Of a DNA stretch of 11,685 nucleotides, positions 1-7,785 are shown piece by piece; positions within the stretch are counted from its first letter, which is position 1, and the number at the start of each line of letters is the position of its first letter. Both the position numbers and the translations under genes were made by a program. The notes under the pieces are model-generated. The model was given only the letters and a program-made list of their open reading frames with translations. It did not search any database and was not told the DNA's origin. The stretch comes from Deltaproteobacteria bacterium (GTDB taxonomy: Bacteria; Desulfobacterota; Desulfarculia; Desulfarculales; Desulfarculaceae): the NCBI GenBank assembly GCA_021815655.1, contig JAKAGJ010000014.1, forward strand, positions 1 through 11,685, written 5' to 3'.

Positions 1-2009
1 TCCAGGTCGGGGTCCAGGGCATAGACGGCCTCGGGCGCCGGCGTGACCAGGCTCAGGCCCGGGCCGGCCGGCGTCGCGCCCGCCTGGCGGGGGGCATGCA
101 GGGGGCAGGCGGCTTGGGGGGGGTGCTTGTCCCAAAAAATTTCATCAATGGTGGCGGGGCAGGCCGGTCCGGCCTGCTGCCCGCTCTGGGCGCAGACCCG
201 AAGGCGCAGCAGGCCGGGTGGTTCCGGCGGCAGGCGGCCGGGCTCGCGGCGGTGCAGGAAGAGCATCGCCTGGCGCCACAGGGGGCCGGCACCGGTGACG
301 CCGGAGATGCCCTTCATGGGCTCGGCCTCGAAGTTGCCGGCCCACACCCCCACGGTGTAGGCCTGGGTATAGCCCAGGCACCAGTTGTCGCGGTGCTGCT
401 GGCTGGTGCCGGTCTTCACCGCCGCCGGGAAGGGCAGCTCCAGCACCCCGTGGCGGCCGAAGCCGGCGGCGCGGGCCTGGTCGTCGGAAAGCGCCGAGGT
501 TATGAGGGCGGCCACGGCCTCGGGCAGCACCTGCCGGACCGGGGAAGGCTCCTGCCCTTGCCACAGGCGGGCCGGGGCCCAGCGGCCGCCGCTGGCCAGG
601 GCGGCATAGGCCTGGGTAAGTTCAAAGAGGCTCACCTCGCCGTCGCCCAGGGCCAGGCCCAGGCCGTAGTGCTGGGCGCTCTGGGGCAGGCCGAGCCCCA
701 CTCCGCGCAACTGCTCCAGCAGGGCGGCCGGGCTCAGCGCCTCGGCCAGGCGCAGGGCCGGCAGGTTCAGGGAGCTGGCCAGGGCCACGCGCAGGCTCAC
801 CTGGCCCCGGTGCTGGCCGTCGTAATCCACCGGGCGGTAGGCCCCGCCTTCCAGGGGCCGGCTCAGGGGCTCGTCGGCGATGGGCTCGGCCAGGGTATGC
901 CCCTGCTCCAGGGCCAGGGCGTAGAGAAAGGGCTTGAGGGCGCTGCCGGGCTGGCGAAGGGCCAGCACGCCGTCCACCTGGCCGTTGACCGGCCCCTGGA
1001 AGTCCTGGGAGCCCACCCAGGCCAGCACCGCCCGGTCGCTGTTGCGCAGCACCAGCACCGCCGCCTGCCTTAGACCCTGGCCGCCGCGGGACAGGCAGGT
1101 CTGGCGCACCAGGCCGGCCAAGGCGCCTTGCAGCTCCGAGTCCAGGTCGGTGGCGATCTGCGCGGGCGCGTTGGCCGGCAGCCGGCTGGCCAGGGCGGCG
1201 GCCAAATGTGGCGCCTCCAGGGGCGGGGGCGGGGCCGGGGCGATCTCCACGGGGGCGGCCAGGGCGCGCTCCAGGGCTGGCTGATCGATGGCCCCGGCCC
1301 GGGCCATGCCTCGCAGAATGGTGTCGCGCCGGGCCTTGAGCCGGGGCCGGTTGGCTGGCCGCAACAGGCGCGCCGGGTCTTGGGGCAGAGCCAGGAGCAG
1401 CGCCGCCTCCTGGGGGGCCAGGCGCTCGGGCCGGGCGCCCAAGAGTTCGCGGCTGGCGGCCACCACCCCCACCAGGGGGCCGCCAAAGGGTGCGCGGTTG
1501 AGATACTGGCTTAATATCTGCTCCTTGCTTAAGCGGGCCTCCAACCAGCACGCGCGGGCCGCCTCCCTGAGCTTGGCCGCCAGGTTGCGCCGGGCCGGGC
1601 GCTCCAGGCGCGCCACCTGCATGGTCAGGGTGGAGCCGCCCTCCACCACCCGGCCGGCCCGCAGGTTGCGCCAGGCCGCCCTGGCCAGGGCCAGGGGGTC
1701 CACTCCGGGGTGACGGTAAAAGCGCCGGTCCTCGGCAGCCAGGGCCGCGGCTCGGAGCAGGGGCGGGATATCCTGAGCCGCCAGCCAGGGGCCGGCCCGG
1801 CGGCCGGGGTGGTTCAGGCTGGCCAGGAGCTGGCCGTCGCCGGCCAGTACCAGGCGGTCCACTTGGCTGCCATACCCCTCATTGGGCGGCTCCCCGGGCC
1901 AGGCCACGGCCAGGCCCCACAGCAGCAGGGGAGCCAACAACAACCCCAGGAAAGACCAGGCTAGGAGCCGGTGGGAAAAATATTTCCACAGGCACCTAGC
2001 GCGGGCCAT
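1..2009 (-). CDS. pbpC: Penicillin-binding protein 1C, peptidoglycan glycosyltransferase/transpeptidase (3' end outside window)
   Basis: Bifunctional murein synthase anchored in the inner membrane. It polymerises lipid II and cross-links stem peptides in the periplasm. I read an uninterrupted frame of 669 codons from the ATG at 2009-2007 to the window edge. A short basic N-terminus and one hydrophobic anchor (about residues 15-45) come first. The GT51 glycosyltransferase domain follows, with EDRRFY (catalytic Glu93) and GGSTLTMQ (124-131), then a proline-rich linker near 258-264. The transpeptidase has SALK (nucleophile Ser356), SLN (413-415) and KTGTS (from Lys532). After these comes the Cys-containing VCAQSG...CP segment typical of PBP1C. 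The window ends in ALDPDL, the usual beginning of the PBP1C C-terminal beta domain, so roughly 70-130 residues are missing. It lies 69 bases after the alpha-2-macroglobulin gene, its classic partner. No good Shine-Dalgarno sequence precedes 2009. See the hairpin and mini-ORF at 1996-2051. Confidence 0.95.
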   Translation of the reverse strand, partial: MARARCLWKYFSHRLLAWSFLGLLLAPLLLWGLAVAWPGEPPNEGYGSQVDRLVLAGDGQLLASLNHPGRRAGPWLAAQDIPPLLRAAALAAEDRRFYRHPGVDPLALARAAWRNLRAGRVVEGGSTLTMQVARLERPARRNLAAKLREAARACWLEARLSKEQILSQYLNRAPFGGPLVGVVAASRELLGARPERLAPQEAALLLALPQDPARLLRPANRPRLKARRDTILRGMARAGAIDQPALERALAAPVEIAPAPPPPLEAPHLAAALASRLPANAPAQIATDLDSELQGALAGLVRQTCLSRGGQGLRQAAVLVLRNSDRAVLAWVGSQDFQGPVNGQVDGVLALRQPGSALKPFLYALALEQGHTLAEPIADEPLSRPLEGGAYRPVDYDGQHRGQVSLRVALASSLNLPALRLAEALSPAALLEQLRGVGLGLPQSAQHYGLGLALGDGEVSLFELTQAYAALASGGRWAPARLWQGQEPSPVRQVLPEAVAALITSALSDDQARAAGFGRHGVLELPFPAAVKTGTSQQHRDNWCLGYTQAYTVGVWAGNFEAEPMKGISGVTGAGPLWRQAMLFLHRREPGRLPPEPPGLLRLRVCAQSGQQAGPACPATIDEIFWDKHPPQAACPLHAPRQAGATPAGPGLSLVTPAPEAVYALDPDL

Positions 2010-2037
2010 GGACGGCCCGCCAAGAGGAGAAAGCCAT
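1996..2037 (-). other. 13-codon mini-ORF overlapping the pbpC start
   Basis: On the minus strand, ATG at 2037-2035 follows GGAGGA by eight bases and encodes MAFSSWRAVHGPR, ending in TAG at 1998-1996. It overlaps the first 14 bases of pbpC in another frame, an arrangement suited to translational coupling. It could instead be chance, or it could reflect a single-base error that separates the true pbpC start (2037) from its frame. Expression is unproven. Confidence 0.3.
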
Positions 2038-2051
2038 GGATGGCTTCCTCC
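2026..2051 (-). promoter_or_regulatory. Hairpin occluding a Shine-Dalgarno upstream of pbpC
   Basis: Two 12-base arms (2026-2037 and 2040-2051) are complementary, with only two bases between them. The single non-Watson-Crick position is G-U in the minus-strand transcript but A-C in the plus-strand one, so the structure suits the pbpC-sense RNA. In that RNA the first arm contains GGAGGA, a strong ribosome-binding sequence, which would be paired with UUCUCC. It lies in the 69-base gap between the macroglobulin stop and the pbpC start. No U-run follows, so it is not a standard intrinsic terminator. It may control translation of pbpC or mark a processing or stability point. Confidence 0.55.
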
Positions 2052-2078
2052 GACACACCGCTGGGCGGCCCCCGGCGC

Positions 2079-5000
2079 TCACCTCACCTCCAGCACCCCC
2101 GCCGGCGTGCTGCCCATCACCTCGGGAGCGTACATCTCCTCGGCCCGGGCCGGACGCAGCTGATAGGTGCCCGGCGCCACGGCCCGCAGGTTGTAGCGGA
2201 AGGTGTAGACACCCGGGTCCAGGCGCGGGGCGTATAGCAACAGGCCGGTCTTGCGCAGCTCCTTGAAGCGCCAGGGTTGCCAGGAGGGGGCCTCCTGGCC
2301 GTCCTCGGCGGGCTCGGAGGCGGTGGCGTTTTGGGGCTCCAGGCCGGCGGGATAGGGGTCGTGCACCAGCACGTGGTGGCGGGTCTGGCTGACCAGGATG
2401 GTCAGCAGACACTCCACGCCGTCGCCGGTGGCCGGCGTGGCCTGGCCGGCCTGCCCACCCTGGGGCCTGAGCACCCGCGCCAGCAAAAAGCCGGCGTTGA
2501 CTGGCTGGGCCGCGGGCTGGGCCGGGGCATAGCTAAGACGGGCCGCCCAGTGGGGCCGCCCCTGCTGGGCGCTCAGGACCAGCTCCTGGGCCTGGCCGAC
2601 GGGCAGTTGCTGGCTGGGCACCTCCACGCTGGCCGGCGGGTCGGCTTGGCCGCTAAAGGCCTGCTCCATGATCTGGCGTCCGGCCAGCTCGGCGCGCACC
2701 CGGGCCGGGGCCGCCGACCCTGGGCGCCCCAGATAGGCGGCCAGGCCCCACAGACCGAAGACCGCCTCCTGGGTGGAGAGGTCCGTGGTCTCGCCCAGGC
2801 GGGCCGCCACCCAGGCCGCCAGCCCCTCCAGGCGGGGATAGGTGGGCTGGGCCTGGCAGAGCACCCACAGCACCAGCGCGTTGTCGCGCAAGGTGGAGCC
2901 CATGATTTCCTTGAGGCCGCCGGGCTGCACGCCGGCAAAATGCAGGTGTTCGGCGCTGACCACCGCCGAGGCCTCCAGGCGGGTGATGATCTGCTGAGCC
3001 AGGGTGGGCAGGTGGCTGTACTGGGCCGCGCTCAAGAGCGCCGCCAGGCCCAGGGGAGGGTAGGCCTGATTCTGGGCCAGGGCCGCTTCCAGGGCCGGGC
3101 GCACGGGGCGCCCTTCCTGGGCCAGGGCCATCAGGGCCAGGGTCTCGGCCACACGGCGCTGGGCGTCGCCGGCCTTGGGAGCCGCCCCCCGGCGCAGGGT
3201 CTCCTGCAGGTAGTCCAGGGCGCGCTTCTTGACGCCAGGTTCCAGGCTGGCCCCGGCGGCCTGCATCTGCCGCGCGGCCAGGATGGCGTAGGCGGTGACA
3301 AAGAGATCGGAGCGGCGCTGGCCCGGCCACAGGCTAAAGCCGCCGTCGCCGCGCTGGAAGTCGGCCACCTGCTCCAGGGTGGCCTTCACCGCCGCCAGGT
3401 CGCCCTCGGCGGGCTTGAGCCCCAGCAGGGGGCCGTGGGCCAGGATCAGGGCCCGGGCGGCGGCCTTGCTCAGGCGCTGCTCCAGGCAGTCCCAGGGGTA
3501 GGCCAGGAGCAGCTGGGCCGGGGCGCCCAGGGCCGAGGCCAGGGAGGGGGCCACCACCAGGCGCAGGCCGCCCCGCTTGGGGTCGGCGTCCTGGGGCAGC
3601 TTGAGGGGCACCGTGGCCTGGCCGCGGCCGCCGGCCGGGTCCAGGGAGCCGGCCATGGCCGCTGTCTCCAGGCTGGTCAGGGGCAGCACCTCCAGCTTGA
3701 AGCGGGCGGCGTCCTCCTCGCCCTCCAGGCTGGCCCGGAAGCTTAGGCTGGCCGGTCCGGGCTGGCTGGCGTTCACCGAAAAGTCCACGGGGCGGCTCTG
3801 GCCCGGAGCAAGCTCCAGGCTCTGCTGGGCCGGGCCGTCCAGAGTAAGACCCGAGGTCATTAGGCTCACCGTCACCTGGCCGGGGCGGGGGCTCAAGTTC
3901 TGCACCAGCACCCGCGCCGCGAACTTGTCGCCGGCCACCGCGAAGCGCGGCAGGGCCGAGAGCATCTGCAAGGGCCGGCTGGCGCGCACGCTGGCCTTGC
4001 CCAGGCCGAAGTCCCTGCCCGGCCCGGCGGCCACGGCCACCAGACGGTAGGCCGTGAGGCTGTCGGGCAGCTTGAAGCTTGCCTCCAGGTGGCCCTTGGC
4101 GTCGGTCTGCCCCTGGGCCAGCCAGAACACGGCGGGGTGGAAGTCCTGGCGCATGGCCTGGCCCAGGCCGCCGCCGCCGGCGGAGTCATCGCCCTTCTCG
4201 CCCTGGAAGCGCTGCCCCACCACCTGGGTGCGGCCATCGGCGCTCTGCACGGTAAGCGGGCGGGGCTTGTCAAAGGTGACGCGGGGGTCATAGGAGTTGA
4301 CGCCCTGGGCGGCAGTGAGCACCCGTTCGTCCACGGCCAGGAAGGTTACCTGGCACTGGCGGGGCTGGTCGTCCTTGCCGCTGACCCGCACCTGGGCCGT
4401 CACCTCGGCCCCCGGGCGCAGCTCGCTCTGGCGGGGCTCCACGGCCACCTTGAGCCCGGCCTGGGGGTCGCTGACCTTGATGCTGGCGTAGCCGATGCGC
4501 ACCTGGGGCTTGCCCAGGTCCGGCCCGGCGGCACCGCCGGCGGCCACGCGGCCGCGCACCAGGAGCACCCCCAGGTAGGCGTTGGGGGCGTCCTCGGCCC
4601 GCATGGGCACCTCGATCACCGGGGCCGGCCCCTCCACCTGGCGCAACAGGGTGCGCCGCACGCCCAGCCCCTCCACGGAGATGAGCGCCGTGGCCTGGGC
4701 AAAGGGGTTCTTGATTAATATGCGGGCGCTTTGGCCTGGCGTCAGGGTTGTCGACTCGGCCACCACCTCCAGACGGTTGTCGTCAAAGCGCTGCCAGCCG
4801 GCCAGGCCGGCGCCGGCCGCGTAAAGATAGGTGCCGGTACGGTTCAGCCGCCCCTCCTGGTCCTTCACCTCGGCCAGCAGTGCGTAGGTGCCGGCCTCGG
4901 GCGGGGTGAAGCTGGCCTGGCCGCCGGCGGTGGACAAGGCCAGGCTTTTTTGCCAGACCTTGTCGCGCCGGGCCTTGGTCAGGGAGCGGTAGAAGCCGCC

Positions 5001-7652
5001 GGGACCGCGCTCGCGCACCGTCTCCCAGATTTCGCGGTAGGCCGTGAGCGTCACCTCGCAGGGAGGCGCGGGCTGGTCGTCGAAGGTGGCGGCCTTTATC
5101 TCCAGGCTGGCGGCCTGGCCGGCCTGGGCCAGGCCGGGGGCCTTGAGCCCCAGGTACAGGGCCGCGGGGTGGACCGTGTAGCGGCCGCGCCCGGTCACCA
5201 CCAGGCCCGAGGCGTCGCTGACCGCCGCCTCCAGGCCCACCTCCACCGGCTGGCCGGGCTGGGGCTGGGCGGCCGGCAGGTTTAATACGGCCCGCCCCTG
5301 GCTGTCCAGCGGAGCCTCCAGATTGCCCAGGGTCTTGACCTTGCTGGGCGGCTCGTCCTCGGAGGGCAGGGGCAAATCACCCACGGCATAGCCCTCCAGG
5401 AGGGCGGGGGCGAAGCTGGAGCCACGCTGTTCCACCTGCACCTTGGCCTTGCCGCCGGCCACCGGCGCTCCGAAGAGGTAATCGGCCCGCACCTCGGCGG
5501 ACTGCGCCCGGGCGCCCAGGCCCTGGGCGGGGGTATCCAGGTTGACCTTGAATTCCGGGGGGCGGAAGGAGGCCACCCGGAAGTTGCCGGCGGCGATCTC
5601 CTGGCCGCCGGTCTTGACCACGATCTGGTATTGCCCCAGGCGGGCCTGGGGGCTCAAGGTCAACTCGCCGCCCAAGGAACCGTAGGCGTTGGGCTTGTCC
5701 GCCAAGTGGGCCACCAGGCGGCCGTAGGGGTCCTTCACCTCCACGGCCAGGGGCTCTGGCCCTGGCGGCAGCAGGCCCTGGGGTCCCTGGGTGCGCAGAT
5801 ACACCACCAGGCGCACGGTCTGCCCCGGCTGGTACAGGGGCAACTGGGTGATGGCGTGGGCCAAGAGGGGCGAGTACTGCTCCGGACTCAGGTACTCCAC
5901 GCTGGAGGGCAGGGAGTAGACCAGGTCGTTGGACCATGAGCTGGGCAGTACCGCCAGGTCGCCTTCATGGCGCCCCAGCAGGAAGACCTGAGGGCCCATC
6001 CAGGGGCGGGCCTTGTCCGTCTGGGGGGCCAGGGTGGCCAGGGGCGGCAGGGTGGCCAGGCCGTTCTGGTCGCTCACACCCTGCCACAGCACCCGGTTGG
6101 CCCGGTCGCGCAGTTCCAGGTTCACCCCGGCTAGGGGCTGACCCGTGGAGAGCCGCGTGGCCCAGACCACGCCGGAGCCGGTGGCCAGCTTGAGCGCCAG
6201 GCCCAGGTCGGTGACCTGCACCAGGGCGCGCTGCACCTGCTCCTTGATCCGGTGGCGGTCATCGGGCAGGTCGGCGCGCAAATCCAGCAGGGTCACTCCC
6301 CCCCGGGGTGGCTTGCCCAACAGCTTGGCCAGGTCCAGGGGGCGCACCACGGTCTGGTTGGGGGGCAGGTGCAGGTTTATATCACTCAAGACCGCCCCCT
6401 GATCGGGCTGGGGCCGGGGCGGGCGACGGTCCCAGGGCAGGTCGGCCTCGGCCACCAACACCGGCACCACCTCCTCGGCCGAAACGAGGCGCGCCGCCGC
6501 GCGTATGGTCCCCAGGTTGCGCGCCCGCAAGGGGTAGAGCCCCTTCTCCGCCGCCTCCAGGACGCCCTTGCCGCCCATGAGCGAGAAGACCGGACGCATG
6601 TCGCCGGTCTTCAGCGCCAGGGTGATGGGCTCGGCCAGGACGGTGCCATAGTCATCCTTGAGCCCGGCGGCGATTTTCAGGGTGTAGGCCTTGTTGGGCT
6701 TGAGCCCCAGGTCCAGGTAGACCCAGCGGGTGGGCTCGCGCCCCCGGGTCTCCTCCAGGGGCTTTTCCTGGGGCGTCAGCTTGAGCCGGCCATACAGCTC
6801 CCCCGGCGAGACCGGGTTGTTGAATTCCAGCATCAGGCTGGCGCTGGGGTCCAGGCGCCCCTTGCCATCCTTGCGCTGCTCCCACTTGACCAGCTTGAGG
6901 GTGTCGAAGCTGCGGTAGGTGGCGTGGAAGGTGCGCTGGGAGGCCAGGGTGCCCTGGGCCGGCGCTAGCCCCGGCTCCAGCACCACCTGCACCTCCTGGC
7001 CCGGGGGCAGGTCCTGGGACGCCTCCAGGGCATAGACTCGGCCCAACTGGCTGTCCTGCACCCGCCATTGCTCCTGGGGCATCTCCTGGACCTTGAGCGG
7101 CAGACGCCGGCCGGCCACCTCCAGGAAGGCGCGGGAGGCCAGGGATTTGATATCCACGGGTTGGTTCAAGATGACCCGCAACTCCGGGCGCGGCGCCAAG
7201 GGGCTGTCCGCCGGGGGCGCGAACTCCAGGGCCTCTATCTCCGGGGTTTGCAGGGCCACCTCCGCCCCCTGGGCCAGGAGCGCGCCATCCAGGGCGCGGG
7301 CCCCGGCGGCCACCGTGGCCTTGAGGCGCGTGGCCCCGCTCAGGGGCTGGTCCAGGATGAAGGCCAGGGTCTGGGGGTCCAGCCAGCGGTAGCCGCCAGG
7401 GACCTGGGGCGTCACCTTCAGGGGGGAGGTGGCCGCCTCCTGTTCCATGGCCCCCAGGGGGCGCATGGGGCTGGAGAAGCTGGCCACCACCTGGGTCAGA
7501 CGCTGCACCTGGCCCGAGGGCATGATCTGGACCTTGAGGGCCTTCTCGGCCAAGGCCGGCCGGGGCAGCAGGCAGGGGCCGGTCAGAAGGGCCAGCAACA
7601 GGGCCAGGGTACTGGCGGCCAGGCGGCGCGGGGCTGGGCGATGGGGGCTCAT
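2079..7652 (-). CDS. Alpha-2-macroglobulin family protein with intact thioester (YfhM/ECAM-like)
   Basis: Large periplasmic protease trap of the bacterial alpha-2-macroglobulin family (1857 residues; the E. coli lipoprotein form has about 1650). The start at 7652 has AGGGAG ten bases upstream and opens a clear signal peptide with a basic N-terminus, a leucine-rich core and probable cleavage after ALA at residue 35. There is no lipobox, so I infer a soluble periplasmic protein. Macroglobulin beta domains fill the first two thirds; PLYQPGQTVRL near residue 605 is a typical MG2 motif. A Gly/charged segment near 1135-1170 lies just before the HPAVFWLAQGQTDAKG block of the A2M domain. The thioester motif CLEQ (Cys1389, Gln1392) begins the alpha-helical thioester domain. 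The C-terminus (APGTYQLRP...EEMYAPEV) closely resembles the E. coli protein's end. An in-frame extension to 7781 is open but lacks signal-peptide logic. The downstream neighbour is pbpC, as in many Gram-negatives. Covalent trapping itself is inferred from the family. Confidence 0.95.
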   Translation of the reverse strand: MSPHRPAPRRLAASTLALLLALLTGPCLLPRPALAEKALKVQIMPSGQVQRLTQVVASFSSPMRPLGAMEQEAATSPLKVTPQVPGGYRWLDPQTLAFILDQPLSGATRLKATVAAGARALDGALLAQGAEVALQTPEIEALEFAPPADSPLAPRPELRVILNQPVDIKSLASRAFLEVAGRRLPLKVQEMPQEQWRVQDSQLGRVYALEASQDLPPGQEVQVVLEPGLAPAQGTLASQRTFHATYRSFDTLKLVKWEQRKDGKGRLDPSASLMLEFNNPVSPGELYGRLKLTPQEKPLEETRGREPTRWVYLDLGLKPNKAYTLKIAAGLKDDYGTVLAEPITLALKTGDMRPVFSLMGGKGVLEAAEKGLYPLRARNLGTIRAAARLVSAEEVVPVLVAEADLPWDRRPPRPQPDQGAVLSDINLHLPPNQTVVRPLDLAKLLGKPPRGGVTLLDLRADLPDDRHRIKEQVQRALVQVTDLGLALKLATGSGVVWATRLSTGQPLAGVNLELRDRANRVLWQGVSDQNGLATLPPLATLAPQTDKARPWMGPQVFLLGRHEGDLAVLPSSWSNDLVYSLPSSVEYLSPEQYSPLLAHAITQLPLYQPGQTVRLVVYLRTQGPQGLLPPGPEPLAVEVKDPYGRLVAHLADKPNAYGSLGGELTLSPQARLGQYQIVVKTGGQEIAAGNFRVASFRPPEFKVNLDTPAQGLGARAQSAEVRADYLFGAPVAGGKAKVQVEQRGSSFAPALLEGYAVGDLPLPSEDEPPSKVKTLGNLEAPLDSQGRAVLNLPAAQPQPGQPVEVGLEAAVSDASGLVVTGRGRYTVHPAALYLGLKAPGLAQAGQAASLEIKAATFDDQPAPPCEVTLTAYREIWETVRERGPGGFYRSLTKARRDKVWQKSLALSTAGGQASFTPPEAGTYALLAEVKDQEGRLNRTGTYLYAAGAGLAGWQRFDDNRLEVVAESTTLTPGQSARILIKNPFAQATALISVEGLGVRRTLLRQVEGPAPVIEVPMRAEDAPNAYLGVLLVRGRVAAGGAAGPDLGKPQVRIGYASIKVSDPQAGLKVAVEPRQSELRPGAEVTAQVRVSGKDDQPRQCQVTFLAVDERVLTAAQGVNSYDPRVTFDKPRPLTVQSADGRTQVVGQRFQGEKGDDSAGGGGLGQAMRQDFHPAVFWLAQGQTDAKGHLEASFKLPDSLTAYRLVAVAAGPGRDFGLGKASVRASRPLQMLSALPRFAVAGDKFAARVLVQNLSPRPGQVTVSLMTSGLTLDGPAQQSLELAPGQSRPVDFSVNASQPGPASLSFRASLEGEEDAARFKLEVLPLTSLETAAMAGSLDPAGGRGQATVPLKLPQDADPKRGGLRLVVAPSLASALGAPAQLLLAYPWDCLEQRLSKAAARALILAHGPLLGLKPAEGDLAAVKATLEQVADFQRGDGGFSLWPGQRRSDLFVTAYAILAARQMQAAGASLEPGVKKRALDYLQETLRRGAAPKAGDAQRRVAETLALMALAQEGRPVRPALEAALAQNQAYPPLGLAALLSAAQYSHLPTLAQQIITRLEASAVVSAEHLHFAGVQPGGLKEIMGSTLRDNALVLWVLCQAQPTYPRLEGLAAWVAARLGETTDLSTQEAVFGLWGLAAYLGRPGSAAPARVRAELAGRQIMEQAFSGQADPPASVEVPSQQLPVGQAQELVLSAQQGRPHWAARLSYAPAQPAAQPVNAGFLLARVLRPQGGQAGQATPATGDGVECLLTILVSQTRHHVLVHDPYPAGLEPQNATASEPAEDGQEAPSWQPWRFKELRKTGLLLYAPRLDPGVYTFRYNLRAVAPGTYQLRPARAEEMYAPEVMGSTPAGVLEVR

Positions 7653-7700
7653 GATTGGCTGACTCCCTGAAGGTGGGGCCACGGTCACCGGCGTCGAACT

Positions 7701-7722
7701 GATTATTCTTATAATTTTAATA
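7701..7722 (-). promoter_or_regulatory. AT-rich island, possible promoter/operator of the macroglobulin gene
   Basis: Twenty-two bases with only two G/C pairs stand out in the GC-rich surroundings, 50-70 bases upstream of the macroglobulin start. On the minus strand TAAAAT (7719-7714) and TATAAG (7713-7708) each match five of six bases of a -10 box, but I find no matching -35 box. ATTAT and ATAAT (7702-7706 and 7711-7715) form a small inverted repeat that could be an operator. A separate promoter inside the cluster is plausible, not shown. Confidence 0.35.
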
Positions 7723-7785
7723 CCGCAGGCGCGGGCCAGGCCAGCCCGCAAATCGGCCCCAAGACCGGGACGGCCCGTCACCCTC

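Noticed and set aside
96..1073. 325-codon plus-strand open frame opposite pbpC
   Set aside because: It is a mirror of high-GC coding sequence. The minus strand encodes the transpeptidase motifs throughout this stretch.
622..1551. 309-codon minus-strand open frame within pbpC
   Set aside because: It lies in a different frame from the one bearing GT51 and transpeptidase motifs, and its product is Gly/Pro/Arg-rich with no domain.
2277..3746. 489-codon plus-strand open frame opposite the macroglobulin gene
   Set aside because: The protein is low-complexity Gly/Gln/Leu/Ala-rich with no motif, as expected from the complement of CTG/GCC/CAG-rich coding sequence. The minus-strand frame encodes a recognisable protein here.
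7653..7781. N-terminal extension of the macroglobulin to 7781
   Set aside because: It would put 43 residues in front of a clean signal peptide and would span the AT-rich probable promoter. The start at 7652 has its own ribosome site.
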